Assembly (NCBI RefSeq): GCF_036607905.1
Contig: NZ_CP144555.1
Coordinates: 5,952,001 to 6,016,000 of the forward strand
DNA length: 64,000 nucleotides
Source: Streptomyces sp. SCSIO 75703
GTDB lineage: Bacteria; Actinomycetota; Actinomycetes; Streptomycetales; Streptomycetaceae
Direction: 5' to 3'
The position numbers were made by a program, and so were the translations under genes. Within the stretch, counting starts at the first letter, position 1; every line of letters begins with the position of its first letter. A model generated the notes under the pieces. The model had not been told where the DNA came from and did no database searches. It saw only the letters and a program-made list of their open reading frames with translations. Shown in pieces: positions 33,810 to 42,133 of this stretch.

Positions 33810-34508
33810 GGGGGGTTCGTGCTCCGGGAGCCGGGTGAGGGCGTGGTCGGGGCGGGGGATCTCGCCGAAGTCCTCGTCCGCGCAGTCGACGGGCAGGCCG
33901 TGGATGACCGCCGCGACCCTCGGTGGCAGGGTCGGCCGCCGGCCCTCCCAGCAGCGGCTGATCAGCTCCCGGCGCACGCTCTCGGGGAGCAGCGGAGGCT
34001 GCCGCCCGCGGACCGGCACCGGGGGCTCGGCGGGGGCGGCGGCGGTGTGCGCCTGCGTACGCCAGAAGGCGGCGGCGCGGTGCTCGGCCCGCCCCTGGTG
34101 GAGCAGGTAGAGGCAGAAGGCGGCGGTGCGGTTGCCGGCGCCGGCGGCGAACTCGAACCAGAACTGCGCCTGGTCCCCGTACCCCGCGAGCCGCAGCAGC
34201 GCGGCGAAGACGAGGGCGCCCTCGGGCTCGATGCGTTCGTGGTCGACGAGGCGGGCGAGGCTCACGTGCGCCTGCGGCGAGTCCACGATCAGGGTGACCG
34301 CCAGGTCCAGGTCGTGCGCGGCCTGTTCGTGCGCCGTCGGGTACGGGGAGGGGGGCCGGGCGGGGCCGGCGGCGCTGCTGTCCGCGAGGGCCGTGACGCG
34401 ACGCAGGGCCCGGTCGGTGTCGTAGTCGTCGTAGGCGCGGGTGAGGGCCTGGGCCGCGTGCAGGGCGGCGTCGATACCGGGGGCGGGTTCCTGGTGCGTA
34501 CGGGTCAC
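33801..34508 (-). CDS. Conserved protein of unknown function in a sigma-factor operon
   Basis: A 235-aa soluble, largely helical protein. Regions of note are LHAAQALTRAYDDYDTDRALRR near the N-terminus, the helical block ALVFAALLRLAGYGDQAQFWFEFAAGAGNR, and AFCLYLLHQGRAEHRAAAFWR, which resembles a repeat of TPR/Sel1-like helices. The C-terminus is polar and acidic. GTG 34508 overlaps the sigma-factor stop by GTGA, so it is translated with it. It could be an anti-sigma or partner protein, but no zinc-binding anti-sigma motif (HxxxCxxC) or membrane segment is present. Function not recognised. Confidence 0.72.
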   Translation of the reverse strand: MTRTHQEPAPGIDAALHAAQALTRAYDDYDTDRALRRVTALADSSAAGPARPPSPYPTAHEQAAHDLDLAVTLIVDSPQAHVSLARLVDHERIEPEGALVFAALLRLAGYGDQAQFWFEFAAGAGNRTAAFCLYLLHQGRAEHRAAAFWRTQAHTAAAPAEPPVPVRGRQPPLLPESVRRELISRCWEGRRPTLPPRVAAVIHGLPVDCADEDFGEIPRPDHALTRLPEHEPPAD

Positions 34509-35095
34509 TGCCGGGGGTCCGTCTCCTGGTAGGGGATGTGCAGTTCCCGGGCGAGGGAACGGCGGGCGTGGCGGATGTGGGAGCGCACGGTGGCGGTGTC
34601 GATGCCGAGGCACTCGGCGACCTCCTCGTCGTCCATGCCGAGCAGGAAGCGCAGGACGATGACGTCGTAACGGCGTTCGGGCAGGGTGGAGATGGCCGCG
34701 TACAGACCTATCTCCTGGGAGATCACGCGGAGTTCGTCGCGCATCTCGTGCAGCAGCAGCTTCTGTAACGCGGTGAGGAAGGCGGCGTCGCCGACCTGGG
34801 GTTCCAGGCCGCGTTCGGCGAGCCAGCCGTGCACCTCCTCCTTGAGGACCATCCAGGCGTAGCGGGGCACCGACTCCTGGAGCAGCACCGTGGGCCAGTC
34901 GGCCTTCAGGCGCGCGCAGGCGTGGTCCACGACGGTCTCGGCGCTGGTGCTGCTGCCGACCTGGGTGTGGGCGTACCGCATCCAGAGCTTGCGGTGGTAG
35001 GCGTGGAAGGCGTCGAACGTCAACGCGAGTCGCCCGGGTCGGGCGGGGGAGGGGCGGGCCTGTCGCCCGCGGGAACCGTCGAGGGAGGGGGTCAT
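34505..35095 (-). CDS. ECF-like sigma factor
   Basis: A 196-aa protein. The N-terminal half (about 22-95: FDAFHAYHRKLWMRYAHTQV then AETVVDHACARLKADWP) resembles sigma region 2, and the C-terminal half is a clear region 4 helix-turn-helix (LPERRYDVIVLRFLLGMDDE, then VAECLGIDTATVRSHIRHAR). The separation of about 55 residues between them is longer than in classical ECF factors. ATG 35095 overlaps the stop of the upstream 64-aa gene by one base (TGATG). First-guess role: transcription of a small, unknown regulon, with the 235-aa product as partner. Confidence 0.82.
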   Translation of the reverse strand: MTPSLDGSRGRQARPSPARPGRLALTFDAFHAYHRKLWMRYAHTQVGSSTSAETVVDHACARLKADWPTVLLQESVPRYAWMVLKEEVHGWLAERGLEPQVGDAAFLTALQKLLLHEMRDELRVISQEIGLYAAISTLPERRYDVIVLRFLLGMDDEEVAECLGIDTATVRSHIRHARRSLARELHIPYQETDPRQ

Positions 35096-35289
35096 CACGC
35101 CTCACTGTCACGGGTGGTGGCGTCCAAGGCGGGGGTGGCGGCGGGCGGGCCGGGCCGCTCCGGGAGGAGGCGGCCGATCTCGCCGCGCGGGGCGCCGGCG
35201 AGCAGGTGCCGGCCGTCCCGGCGCGGGTCGGGGGCGAGGATCCGGGCGGCGGTTCCCCAGACCGCCAGGCTCTCCAGATCGAGGTCCAC
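35095..35289 (-). CDS. Small protein leading the sigma-factor operon
   Basis: A 64-aa product from GTG 35289, which has AAGGA five bases upstream: DLDLESLAVWGTAARILAPDPRRD, then a Pro/Ala-rich tail. The frame is open further upstream, but no ribosome site supports that. It overlaps the sigma-factor start by one base and so is probably translated first. No recognised domain. Confidence 0.55.
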   Translation of the reverse strand: MDLDLESLAVWGTAARILAPDPRRDGRHLLAGAPRGEIGRLLPERPGPPAATPALDATTRDSEA

Positions 35290-35339
35290 TGGCGTCCTTC
35301 GACTGTGCACCGCGCCGCTCCCCACTGGGCGGAGTCGGT

Positions 35340-35359
35340 GTGGGAGAAATACTTCCCAC
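35340..35359. promoter_or_regulatory. Inverted repeat GTGGGA-N8-TCCCAC
   Basis: Sits 51-70 bp before the GTG of the sigma-factor operon. The 8-bp centre is AT-rich. A candidate operator for that operon. Confidence 0.5.
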
Positions 35360-35424
35360 TCGTCAGCCAACCGGATGACGGGCCGTCCTGTGCAAGCCGT
35401 ACCTCAACTTTCTCGGCACACCAC

Positions 35425-35439
35425 ATTAGTATGATTAGT
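35425..35439. repeat. AT-rich direct repeat ATTAGT-ATG-ATTAGT
   Basis: Two ATTAGT copies 9 bp apart form the core of an AT-rich island (about 35420-35480) unusual for this genome. It lies in the 354-bp gap (35290-35643) between the divergent sigma operon and the methyltransferase gene; the rest of the gap is ordinary GC-rich sequence with no gene. Confidence 0.6.
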
Positions 35440-35643
35440 CATGTGTTGGAGGGAGGGGTATGCGACCATAGTTGACCTTTTCGTGCGGGCGGTGGAGCCG
35501 GGCGTTGGCTGGTCCCCGCGGTTGCCCGCGCGGTCCCCGGGGGAGGAAGCTCAGGTGGCGCGGGGTGGCGCGGCCCGGCGCGCGCAGGGTGGAGGACCGC
35601 CGGGGCGACGCCGGCGGCACGGCGGCCGAGGGGGAGAGCGGCG

Positions 35644-36474
35644 ATGAGCGGGGGCGGCAGCGCGGGCGGGGGAGGCGACGTGGTGGACCTGGAACTCGAC
35701 CGGGCGCACTCGGCCCGCATGTACGACTACTTCCTCGGCGGGATCACCAACTTCCCGGCCGACCGGGAGGCGGCCGGACGGGCCATGGCGGCCTTCCCCT
35801 CGATCCTCATCGCCGCGCGCAGCAACCGCAGTTTCGTCCACCGCTCCACCCGCCACCTGGCGCAGATGGGCATCGGTCAGTTCCTCGACATCGGCACCGG
35901 CATCCCCACCTCGCCGAACCTGCACGAGGTCGCCCAGGCCACCAACCCCCGGGCCAGGGTGGTGTACACGGACAACGACCCGATCGTGCTGGCCCACGCC
36001 CGCGCGCTGCTGCGCAGCCACCCCGAGGGGGCCACCGCCTACATGCAGGCCGACGTGACCGACCCGACCTCGCTCCTGGACCACCGGGTGCTCCGTGCCG
36101 CACTGGACTTCCAGCGGCCCATCGCGCTCAGCCTCAACGCGCTGCTGCACTTCATCACCGACCGGGACGGTGCCCACGGCATCGTCGAACGGCTCAAGAA
36201 CGCCCTGCCCTCCGGCAGCGTCCTGACGATCAGCCACGTCACCCCCGACTTCGACCCCGAGGGGATCGCCCGCCTCACCACCATCTACGAGTCGGCCGGA
36301 ACCCCGGGTCAGGCCCGCACCCTGGACGAGATAGCGGCCTTCTTCGACGGCTGGGACCTCCTCGAACCCGGTCTGACCCCCATCCTGCGCTGGCGGCCGG
36401 ACCCCGACGAACCGCACTCCAACGTCACCGACGCCGAGGCCGCCCTGTACGCCGGCATCGCCCGCAAACCCTGA
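35644..36474 (+). CDS. DUF574 S-adenosylmethionine-dependent methyltransferase
   Basis: A 276-aa member of the actinobacterial S-adenosyl methyltransferase family (PF04672). The conserved start ARMYDYFLGGITNFPADREAA is present, then the SAM motif FLDIGTGIPTSPNLHEVAQ, the acidic ribose-binding site VVYTDNDPIVLAHARALL, and AALYAGIARKP at the C-terminus. Dozens of such paralogues occur per Streptomyces genome, with no known substrate. ATG 35644 follows GGGGGAGAGCG. Probably monocistronic. Confidence 0.9.
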   Translation: MSGGGSAGGGGDVVDLELDRAHSARMYDYFLGGITNFPADREAAGRAMAAFPSILIAARSNRSFVHRSTRHLAQMGIGQFLDIGTGIPTSPNLHEVAQATNPRARVVYTDNDPIVLAHARALLRSHPEGATAYMQADVTDPTSLLDHRVLRAALDFQRPIALSLNALLHFITDRDGAHGIVERLKNALPSGSVLTISHVTPDFDPEGIARLTTIYESAGTPGQARTLDEIAAFFDGWDLLEPGLTPILRWRPDPDEPHSNVTDAEAALYAGIARKP

Positions 36475-36773
36475 CCGTCCTCGCCTCCCTCCCCTCCGGC
36501 CGCGCCCGTACGGGGGCGGCTCCGGCGCGCGCCGGAACCCCCGGAAGCCGGTGCGCCTCCCTCGCACCCCCGACGGCCGGCGGCCCCCGGTGCGGCTTCC
36601 ACCCTTCCCGCCCGCGCCGGGGCCCAGGGCCGGATGCCTCCCTTCGAGTGAAGGACACGCGGCCCTGCCCTCACTTGGTGGACGCCGGTGGTATGAGCAC
36701 ACGGCGGCGTGGTGCCCACCGTCCCGGTAGCGTCGGTGGGACCCTGCTGGCGCGCGTGCACACGGGAGGTGGG
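36475..36773. other. Intergenic region without a clear gene
   Basis: 299 bp of C-rich sequence after the methyltransferase. The only structure I see is the small stem CCTTC-GAGT-GAAGG (36641-36654). Confidence 0.5.
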
Positions 36774-37079
36774 ATGAGCCAGAGCGAGAGGGAGCGTCCG
36801 GCCGTCCCGCCGCGCACCGCCCCGCCGCGGGCGGCGCGGCGCGCGGCACCGCCCGCCCCCCGGCCCGGGACCTCGCCGGCTCACCGCCTCGGCCCGGAGC
36901 CGGGCGGCGCCCTCCCGGCGGCGTCCGGCGCGCACGCGTGCCGTACCGGCGTCGTCCGTACGGGGGGCGCCGCCACGGCACTCCCGCCTCCCGGACCCGC
37001 CCGCCCCGGCCGTCCCGCCGCACCCCGCGCCCGGCGCCCCCGGCCGGTCTCCCGGCGAATACGCGCAGCCGCTTCGTAG
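36774..37079 (+). CDS. Possible small Pro/Ala/Arg-rich protein
   Basis: A 101-codon frame with ATG 36774 and GGGAGGT immediately upstream (spacing only about 3 bases). The product (MSQSERERPAVPPRTAPPRA onward) is low-complexity, rich in Pro, Ala and Arg, with no domain or membrane segment. The composition is what GC-rich non-coding DNA gives, so the ribosome site is the only support. It ends 53 bp before ctaD. Confidence 0.25.
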   Translation: MSQSERERPAVPPRTAPPRAARRAAPPAPRPGTSPAHRLGPEPGGALPAASGAHACRTGVVRTGGAATALPPPGPARPGRPAAPRARRPRPVSRRIRAAAS

Positions 37080-37132
37080 CCCCGGCCCGTAGCCCGCCCG
37101 CCGTCCCACGGCGTCCATCAGGGAGAACCCGC

Positions 37133-38860
37133 GTGACCGCCCTCGACCAGCCGCCCGTGACCACCGCCGCGCCGCCCCGCCGAAAGCCGGGGCAGGTCGT
37201 GGTCTCCTGGGTGACCAGCACCGATCACAAGACGATCGGCAGCCTCTACATGATCACGTCGTTCGTCTTCTTCATCGTCGGCGGCGTGATGGCCCTGGTG
37301 ATCCGGGCCGAACTGGCCCGTCCGGGCCTCCAGATCGTCTCGAAACAGCAGTTCAACGAGGCGTTCACGATGCACGGCACGCTGATGCTGCTGATGTTCG
37401 CGACGCCGCTGTTCGCCGGTTTCGCCAACTGGATCATGCCGTTGCAGATCGGTGCGCCGGACGTGGCGTTCCCCCGCCTGAACATGTTCGCGTACTGGCT
37501 CTACCTCTTCGGCTCGATCATCGCCATGGGCGGCTTCCTCACCCCCGACGGCGCCGCTGCCTTCGGCTGGTTCGCCTACTCACCGCTCACCGACGGCGCC
37601 CACTCGCCGGGCCTCGGCCCCGATCTGTGGATCATGGGCCTGGCCTTCTCCGGCTTCGGCACCATCCTCGGTTCGGTCAACTTCATCACCACGATCATCT
37701 GCATGCGCGCCCCCGGCATGACGATGTTCCGCATGCCGATCTTCACCTGGAACATCCTGCTGACCGCCGTCCTGGTCCTGCTGGCCTTCCCGGTGCTGGC
37801 CGGTGCGCTGCTCGCGCTGGAGGTGGACCGCAAGTTCGGCGCCCACGTCTTCGACGCGGCGAACGGCGGGGCGCTGCTGTGGCAGCACCTCTTCTGGTTC
37901 TTCGGGCATCCCGAGGTGTACATCATCGCGCTGCCGTTCTTCGGGATCGTGTCGGAGATCATCCCGGTGTTCTCCCGCAAGCCGATCTTCGGCTACGTCG
38001 GTCTCATCGGGGCCACGATCGCCATCGCCGGCCTGTCCATCACCGTGTGGGCCCACCACATGTTCGTCACCGGCGGTGTGCTGCTGCCGTTCTTCGCCTT
38101 CATGTCCTTCCTGATCGCGGTCCCGACCGGGGTGAAGTTCTTCAACTGGATCGGCACCATGTGGCGCGGCTCCCTGTCCTTCGAGACACCCATGCTGTGG
38201 TCCGCGGGCTTCCTGGTCACCTTCCTCTTCGGCGGCCTCAGCGGCGTCCTGCTCGCCTCGCCGCCGCTGGACTTCCACGTCTCCGACAGCTACTTCGTGG
38301 TGGCCCACTTCCACTACGTCGTCTTCGGCACCGTCGTCTTCGCCATGTTCGCCGGTTTCTACTTCTGGTGGCCGAAGTTCACCGGCAAGATGCTCGACGA
38401 ACGCCTCGGGAAGATCCACTTCTGGACGCTGTTCGCCGGCTTCCACACCACCTTCCTCGTCCAGCACTGGCTCGGCGCGGAGGGCATGCCCCGCCGCTAC
38501 GCCGACTACCTGGCCGCCGACGGGTTCACCGCCCTCAACACGGTCTCCACCATCGGCTCCTTCCTGCTCGGCGCCTCGATGCTGCCCTTCCTCTACAACG
38601 TCTGGAAGACCGCCAAGTACGGCACGCAGGTCGGCGTGGACGACCCCTGGGGATACGGCCGTTCGCTGGAGTGGGCGACGCCCTGCCCGCCGCCGCGCCA
38701 CAACTTCGTCACCATGCCCCGCATCCGCTCGGAGTCCCCCGCCTTCGACCTGCACCATCCGGGCCTGTCGCAGCTCGACCAGGAGGAGAACGTCGGCCGG
38801 CGCGACGCCGTCGAGCCCCACCCCGGACCACCCGGCCTCCCGCGCGACGGTGACCGGTAG
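37133..38860 (+). CDS. ctaD: Cytochrome c oxidase subunit I (orphan copy)
   Basis: A 575-aa haem-copper oxidase subunit with 12 membrane segments. The low-spin haem ligand is in FTMHGTLMLLMF (His81), the His-Tyr cross-link in WFFGHPEVYI, the CuB histidines in TVWAHHMFV, and the haem a3/low-spin ligands in VAHFHYVVFG. GTG 37133 follows GGGAGAA and gives the standard N-terminus. There are no ctaC, ctaE or ctaF neighbours, so this is an extra subunit I that would have to assemble with subunits from elsewhere, possibly replacing the main ctaD under special conditions. The last 11 bases overlap the next gene. Confidence 0.95.
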   Translation: MTALDQPPVTTAAPPRRKPGQVVVSWVTSTDHKTIGSLYMITSFVFFIVGGVMALVIRAELARPGLQIVSKQQFNEAFTMHGTLMLLMFATPLFAGFANWIMPLQIGAPDVAFPRLNMFAYWLYLFGSIIAMGGFLTPDGAAAFGWFAYSPLTDGAHSPGLGPDLWIMGLAFSGFGTILGSVNFITTIICMRAPGMTMFRMPIFTWNILLTAVLVLLAFPVLAGALLALEVDRKFGAHVFDAANGGALLWQHLFWFFGHPEVYIIALPFFGIVSEIIPVFSRKPIFGYVGLIGATIAIAGLSITVWAHHMFVTGGVLLPFFAFMSFLIAVPTGVKFFNWIGTMWRGSLSFETPMLWSAGFLVTFLFGGLSGVLLASPPLDFHVSDSYFVVAHFHYVVFGTVVFAMFAGFYFWWPKFTGKMLDERLGKIHFWTLFAGFHTTFLVQHWLGAEGMPRRYADYLAADGFTALNTVSTIGSFLLGASMLPFLYNVWKTAKYGTQVGVDDPWGYGRSLEWATPCPPPRHNFVTMPRIRSESPAFDLHHPGLSQLDQEENVGRRDAVEPHPGPPGLPRDGDR

Positions 38861-39221
38861 CCGGCGGGGCGGGCCGGACCCGGAGGAGGGGGCCGGCGAA
38901 CCGGCCGGGGCCGGACTGCGCCGGCTGGAGGGGTACCTGCTGTGGCAGGCCGAGGTGGAGCAGGCCCGCAAGGAGGCCGAGGCCATGGCGGACCGGCTGG
39001 ACTGGCTCACCTCGGCGCAGCGCGAGGCGGTCGTCGACTGCTTCGCCGAGCGGCAGATGCAGCTCTCCCGCCGCTTCCTGGAACGCACCGCGCTGCGGGC
39101 GCAGTCGCTGCGCGGCGAGTACGAACAGCGCTACGCCCTGCTCCGGACGCGCCTGTGCGCCCTGACCCTGCTCGGGTTCACCGCCGCGGTCCTGCTGCTG
39201 TGCCTCCTCGCCGGGCTCTGA
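38850..39221 (+). CDS. Small coiled-coil membrane protein overlapping ctaD
   Basis: A 123-aa protein starting at GTG 38850 inside the ctaD end. After a polar N-terminus there is a long charged helix (about 25-100: LLWQAEVEQARKEAEAMADRLDWL..., likely coiled coil) and a C-terminal hydrophobic anchor (about 102-121). This is a tail-anchored topology facing the cytoplasm. The overlap with ctaD suggests a role alongside that oxidase subunit. No family recognised. Confidence 0.75.
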   Translation: MTGSRRGGPDPEEGAGEPAGAGLRRLEGYLLWQAEVEQARKEAEAMADRLDWLTSAQREAVVDCFAERQMQLSRRFLERTALRAQSLRGEYEQRYALLRTRLCALTLLGFTAAVLLLCLLAGL

Positions 39222-39253
39222 CCCGCGCCGGCCGAGGGGCCGGCGAAGACGCC

Positions 39254-39296
39254 GGCGCCCCTTCACCCGGTCCCTCGGTCCGGGTGAAGGGGCGCC
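39254..39296. terminator. Very strong bidirectional terminator
   Basis: Perfect 17-bp stem (39254-39270 with 39280-39296) and a 9-nt loop between the convergent ctaD operon and oxc. It separates the oxidase genes from the oxalate cluster. Confidence 0.9.
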
Positions 39297-39380
39297 TCGG
39301 TGGACGGGCCCGCCGCCGGCCGGCCGGGACCCCGTCCCGGTCCCGGTCCGCCGCGGGGCGGGCCCGTCGTCCTGTGCGGG

Positions 39381-41117
39381 TCACCGCTGGGTGGTGATCC
39401 CCTTGGGGTTGAGATGGGCGATGTTGCCGCTCTCGGTCCCGTCGGCGGGGTCGATCACGCAGTCGATGAGCGCCGGGGCCCGTGCGGCCAGGGCGGCGCG
39501 CAGGCTGGTGTCGACCTCCTCGGGGGTCGTCGCCTGGACGCCCGTGCCGCCGAACGCCTGGATCATGACGTCGTGGCGGGCCTTGAGCGCGGTCGGCGCC
39601 GGGTCGGAGGAGGTGGACGCCTCGTCACCGCGGTAGACGCCGCTGTTGTTGAGCACGACGGTGACGACGGGCAGGTCGTAGCGGCAGACCGTCTCCACCT
39701 CCATGCCGCTGAAGCCGAAGGCGCTGTCGCCCTCGATGGCGACGACCGGCTGCCCGGTCTCCACCGCGGCGGCGATCGCGTACCCCATGCCGATCCCCAT
39801 GACGCCCCAGGTGCCGCTGTCGAGGCGGTGGCGGGGTACGTGCATGCCGATGGTGTTGCGCGCCAGGTCGAGGGCGTTGGCGCCCTCGTTGACGAGGTAG
39901 GTCTCCGGGTGTTCGTGGAGGATGTCGCGGATCACCTGGAGCGCGCCGAGGAACTTCATCGGGTGCGCGGTGCGCGCGGCCGCCAGACGCTCGGCCATCT
40001 TGGCGGAGTTGCGGGCGGAGCGGGCCGCCAGTTCCTCGCGCCACGCCGCGGGGGCCGAGATCCGGCCCGGCTTGCTCCGCTCGGCCAGCGCCTCCATCAC
40101 CGAGCCGATGTCGCCGACGAGCGGGGCCGCGATGGGCTGGTTGCTGTCCATCTCGGCGGCCTCGATGTCCACCTGGATGAAGGTGGCGTCGGGGTCCCAC
40201 TGGGGTGCGTCGCCGTGCCCCAGCAGCCAGTTGAGCCGGGCGCCGACGAGGACGACGACGTCCGCCCGGCGCAGGGCGAGGGAGCGGGCGGTGGCCGCCG
40301 ACTGCGGATGGTCGTCGGGCAGCAGGCCCTTCGCCATCGACATCGGCAGGTAGGGCACGCCGGTGCCCTCGACGAAGTCGCGGATCCGCTCGTCCGCCTG
40401 GGCGTAGGCGGCGCCCTTGCCGAGGACGATCAGCGGCCGCTCGGCGTTGGCCAGCAGGTCGATCGCGCGGTCGACCACCTCCGGGTCGGGCAGCTGGCGC
40501 GGGGAGGGGTCGACGACCTGCCAGAGCGAGGCGGCGCCGCGCTCCGCGTCGATGACCTCGCCGAGCACCGCGGCCGGGATGTCCAGGTAGACCCCGCCGG
40601 GCCGGCCGGAGACGGCGGTGCGGATGGCGCGGGCGATGCCCCGGCCGATGTCCTCGGCGCGGTGCACCCGGTAGGCGGCCTTGACGAAGGGGCGGGCCGC
40701 CGCGAGCTGGTCCATCTCCTCGTAGTCGCCGCGCTGGAGGTCGACGAGGTGCCGCTCGCTGGAGCCGGAGATCTGCACCATCGGGAAGCAGTTGGTGGTG
40801 GCGTTGGCGAGCGCCACCAGCCCGTTGAGGAAGCCGGGCGCGGAGACCGTGAGGCAGATGCCCGGCTTCTTGGTGAGGAACCCGGCCGCCGCCGCGGCGT
40901 GTCCGGCGTTGCTCTCGTGGCGGAAGCCGATGTAGCGGATGCCCGAAGCCTGCGCGACGCGAGCCAGGTCGGTGATGGGGATGCCGACGACACCGTAGAT
41001 CGTCTCCACGCCGTTGTTCTTCAGCGCGTCGACGACGAGATGGATCCCGTCGGTGAGGGCGGCCGGATCGTCAGTGTCCCCGACCTCGGTATCCGGCATC
41101 GGAGGAGCGTTGGTCAT
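39381..41117 (-). CDS. oxc: Oxalyl-CoA decarboxylase
   Basis: A 578-aa thiamine-diphosphate enzyme turning oxalyl-CoA into formyl-CoA and CO2. It tracks the Oxalobacter formigenes enzyme along its whole length. The catalytic Glu is in GFRHE (Glu68); VSAPGFLNG, GDYEEMDQ, GRPGGVY, LGKGAAYAQ, and EMDSNQPIAAP are near-identical blocks; the TPP/Mg site is GDSAFGFSG (463-471) with Asn490-Asn491. The ADP-activation region of Oxc is also present in type. ATG 41117 has GGAGGG upstream. A perfect copy of the cluster operator (41152-41167) lies 35 bp upstream, and the gene is divergent from the first GntR regulator. Monocistronic. Confidence 0.96.
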   Translation of the reverse strand: MTNAPPMPDTEVGDTDDPAALTDGIHLVVDALKNNGVETIYGVVGIPITDLARVAQASGIRYIGFRHESNAGHAAAAAGFLTKKPGICLTVSAPGFLNGLVALANATTNCFPMVQISGSSERHLVDLQRGDYEEMDQLAAARPFVKAAYRVHRAEDIGRGIARAIRTAVSGRPGGVYLDIPAAVLGEVIDAERGAASLWQVVDPSPRQLPDPEVVDRAIDLLANAERPLIVLGKGAAYAQADERIRDFVEGTGVPYLPMSMAKGLLPDDHPQSAATARSLALRRADVVVLVGARLNWLLGHGDAPQWDPDATFIQVDIEAAEMDSNQPIAAPLVGDIGSVMEALAERSKPGRISAPAAWREELAARSARNSAKMAERLAAARTAHPMKFLGALQVIRDILHEHPETYLVNEGANALDLARNTIGMHVPRHRLDSGTWGVMGIGMGYAIAAAVETGQPVVAIEGDSAFGFSGMEVETVCRYDLPVVTVVLNNSGVYRGDEASTSSDPAPTALKARHDVMIQAFGGTGVQATTPEEVDTSLRAALAARAPALIDCVIDPADGTESGNIAHLNPKGITTQR

Positions 41118-41151
41118 GGTCAGGACCCTCCCTGTGTCGCGCTACTCGGGA

Positions 41152-41167
41152 ATACTGTATGCAGTAT
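41152..41167. promoter_or_regulatory. GntR operator, best copy (oxc promoter)
   Basis: ATACTGTATGCAGTAT, a palindrome ATACTG-TATG-CAGTAT, 35-50 bp before oxc. On the minus strand it contains TACAGT, a plausible -10, so binding would occlude the promoter. Confidence 0.8.
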
Positions 41168-41283
41168 CCCTCGGGGGCGGTGCGGTAGCAAGGGGCGTAC
41201 GGATCGGGTGCGCGCGCCGCGCGGACGCGCCCGCCGGCCGGGTGCGCGCGTGTGGTCGCGCGGGCGGGCGGGGGTGGGGTCGG

Positions 41284-41295
41284 TAGACTGTAGAC
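41284..41295. promoter_or_regulatory. Degenerate operator before the first GntR gene
   Basis: TAGACTGTAGAC shares the ACTGTA core with the cluster operator and lies 50-60 bp before the regulator start. Possible weak autoregulatory site. Confidence 0.35.
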
Positions 41296-41343
41296 GAAAG
41301 TCGATGTCCGGCACGGCCGGGCCGCCGATCAGGGATGGAAGCG

Positions 41344-42027
41344 ATGCTGTCCACGGAATTGCCGAAGGGGGCCGTGCCGAAGCTGGAGCGGCCGGGCCCG
41401 CTGCGCGAGCGGGTCTACGAAGCCCTCCTGGAGCTGATCATCACCAGGGTGCTCACGCCCGGTCAGCACCTGGTCGAGACCGAACTCGCCGGACAGCTCG
41501 GCGTCTCCCGCCAGCCCGTCCGCGAGGCGCTCCAGCGCCTGAACACCGAGGGCTGGGTCGACCTGCGCCCCGCCCAGGGCGCCTTCGTGCACGAACCCAC
41601 CGAGCAGGAGGCCGACCAGCTCCTCGCGGTGCGCGGGCTGCTGGAGGCCGAGGCGGCCCGGCTCGCCGCAGCCAACGCCACGCCGGAGGCGTCCGAGCGG
41701 CTGCGCACCCTGTGTGACGCGGGCGAGAGGGCCCTGCGCGCCGACGACATCGACACCGTCGTCGCCACCAACGCCGCCTTCCACACCCAGGTCATGGAAC
41801 TGGCGGCCAACTCCGTGCTCGCCGAGCTGTCCGCCCAGGTGGACCGCCGCATGCGGTGGTTCTACACGCCGATCGCGCGGACCCGCGGCGCCCACTCCTG
41901 GGACGAGCACCGCGAGCTGATCGCGGCCATCGAGGCGGGCGACGAGCAGCGCGCCCAGCAGGCGATGCGCGCGCACACCGAGCAGACCCGCGCCGCCTAC
42001 CACGCACACTCCGGCGCCGGCCGCTGA
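41344..42027 (+). CDS. FadR-type GntR regulator 1 of the oxalate cluster
   Basis: A 227-aa GntR/FCD regulator. Winged helix-turn-helix (about 15-80): LVETELAGQLGVSRQPVREALQ, then the wing GWVDLRPAQGAFVHEP. The C-terminal FCD domain (about 90-215) has the His ligands of a metal-carboxylate site (NAAFHTQV, DEHRELI and MRAHTEQ), as in regulators that sense small carboxylic acids or acyl-CoA. ATG 41344 has AGGGA eight bases before; ATG 41335 is too close to it. Divergent from oxc, with the best operator between them, it is the prime candidate regulator for the whole cluster. A paralogue with the same recognition helix lies at 60233. Confidence 0.92.
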   Translation: MLSTELPKGAVPKLERPGPLRERVYEALLELIITRVLTPGQHLVETELAGQLGVSRQPVREALQRLNTEGWVDLRPAQGAFVHEPTEQEADQLLAVRGLLEAEAARLAAANATPEASERLRTLCDAGERALRADDIDTVVATNAAFHTQVMELAANSVLAELSAQVDRRMRWFYTPIARTRGAHSWDEHRELIAAIEAGDEQRAQQAMRAHTEQTRAAYHAHSGAGR

Positions 42028-42056
42028 CCCGGCCGCCCGCCGCCCCGCACGGGAAC

Positions 42057-42125
42057 GGGTCCGGCCCCGGCGCCGAAGCGCCCGGACCGGACCCGCCGGG
42101 CGGACCGCACCGCCGGGGCGGTCCG
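42057..42125. terminator. Two hairpins between convergent genes
   Basis: GGGTCCGG (42057-42064) with CCGGACCC (42087-42094), and CGGACCGC (42101-42108) with GCGGTCCG (42118-42125). They separate the regulator from the convergent acyl-CoA synthetase gene. Confidence 0.65.
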
Positions 42126-42133
42126 CGGTCTCG

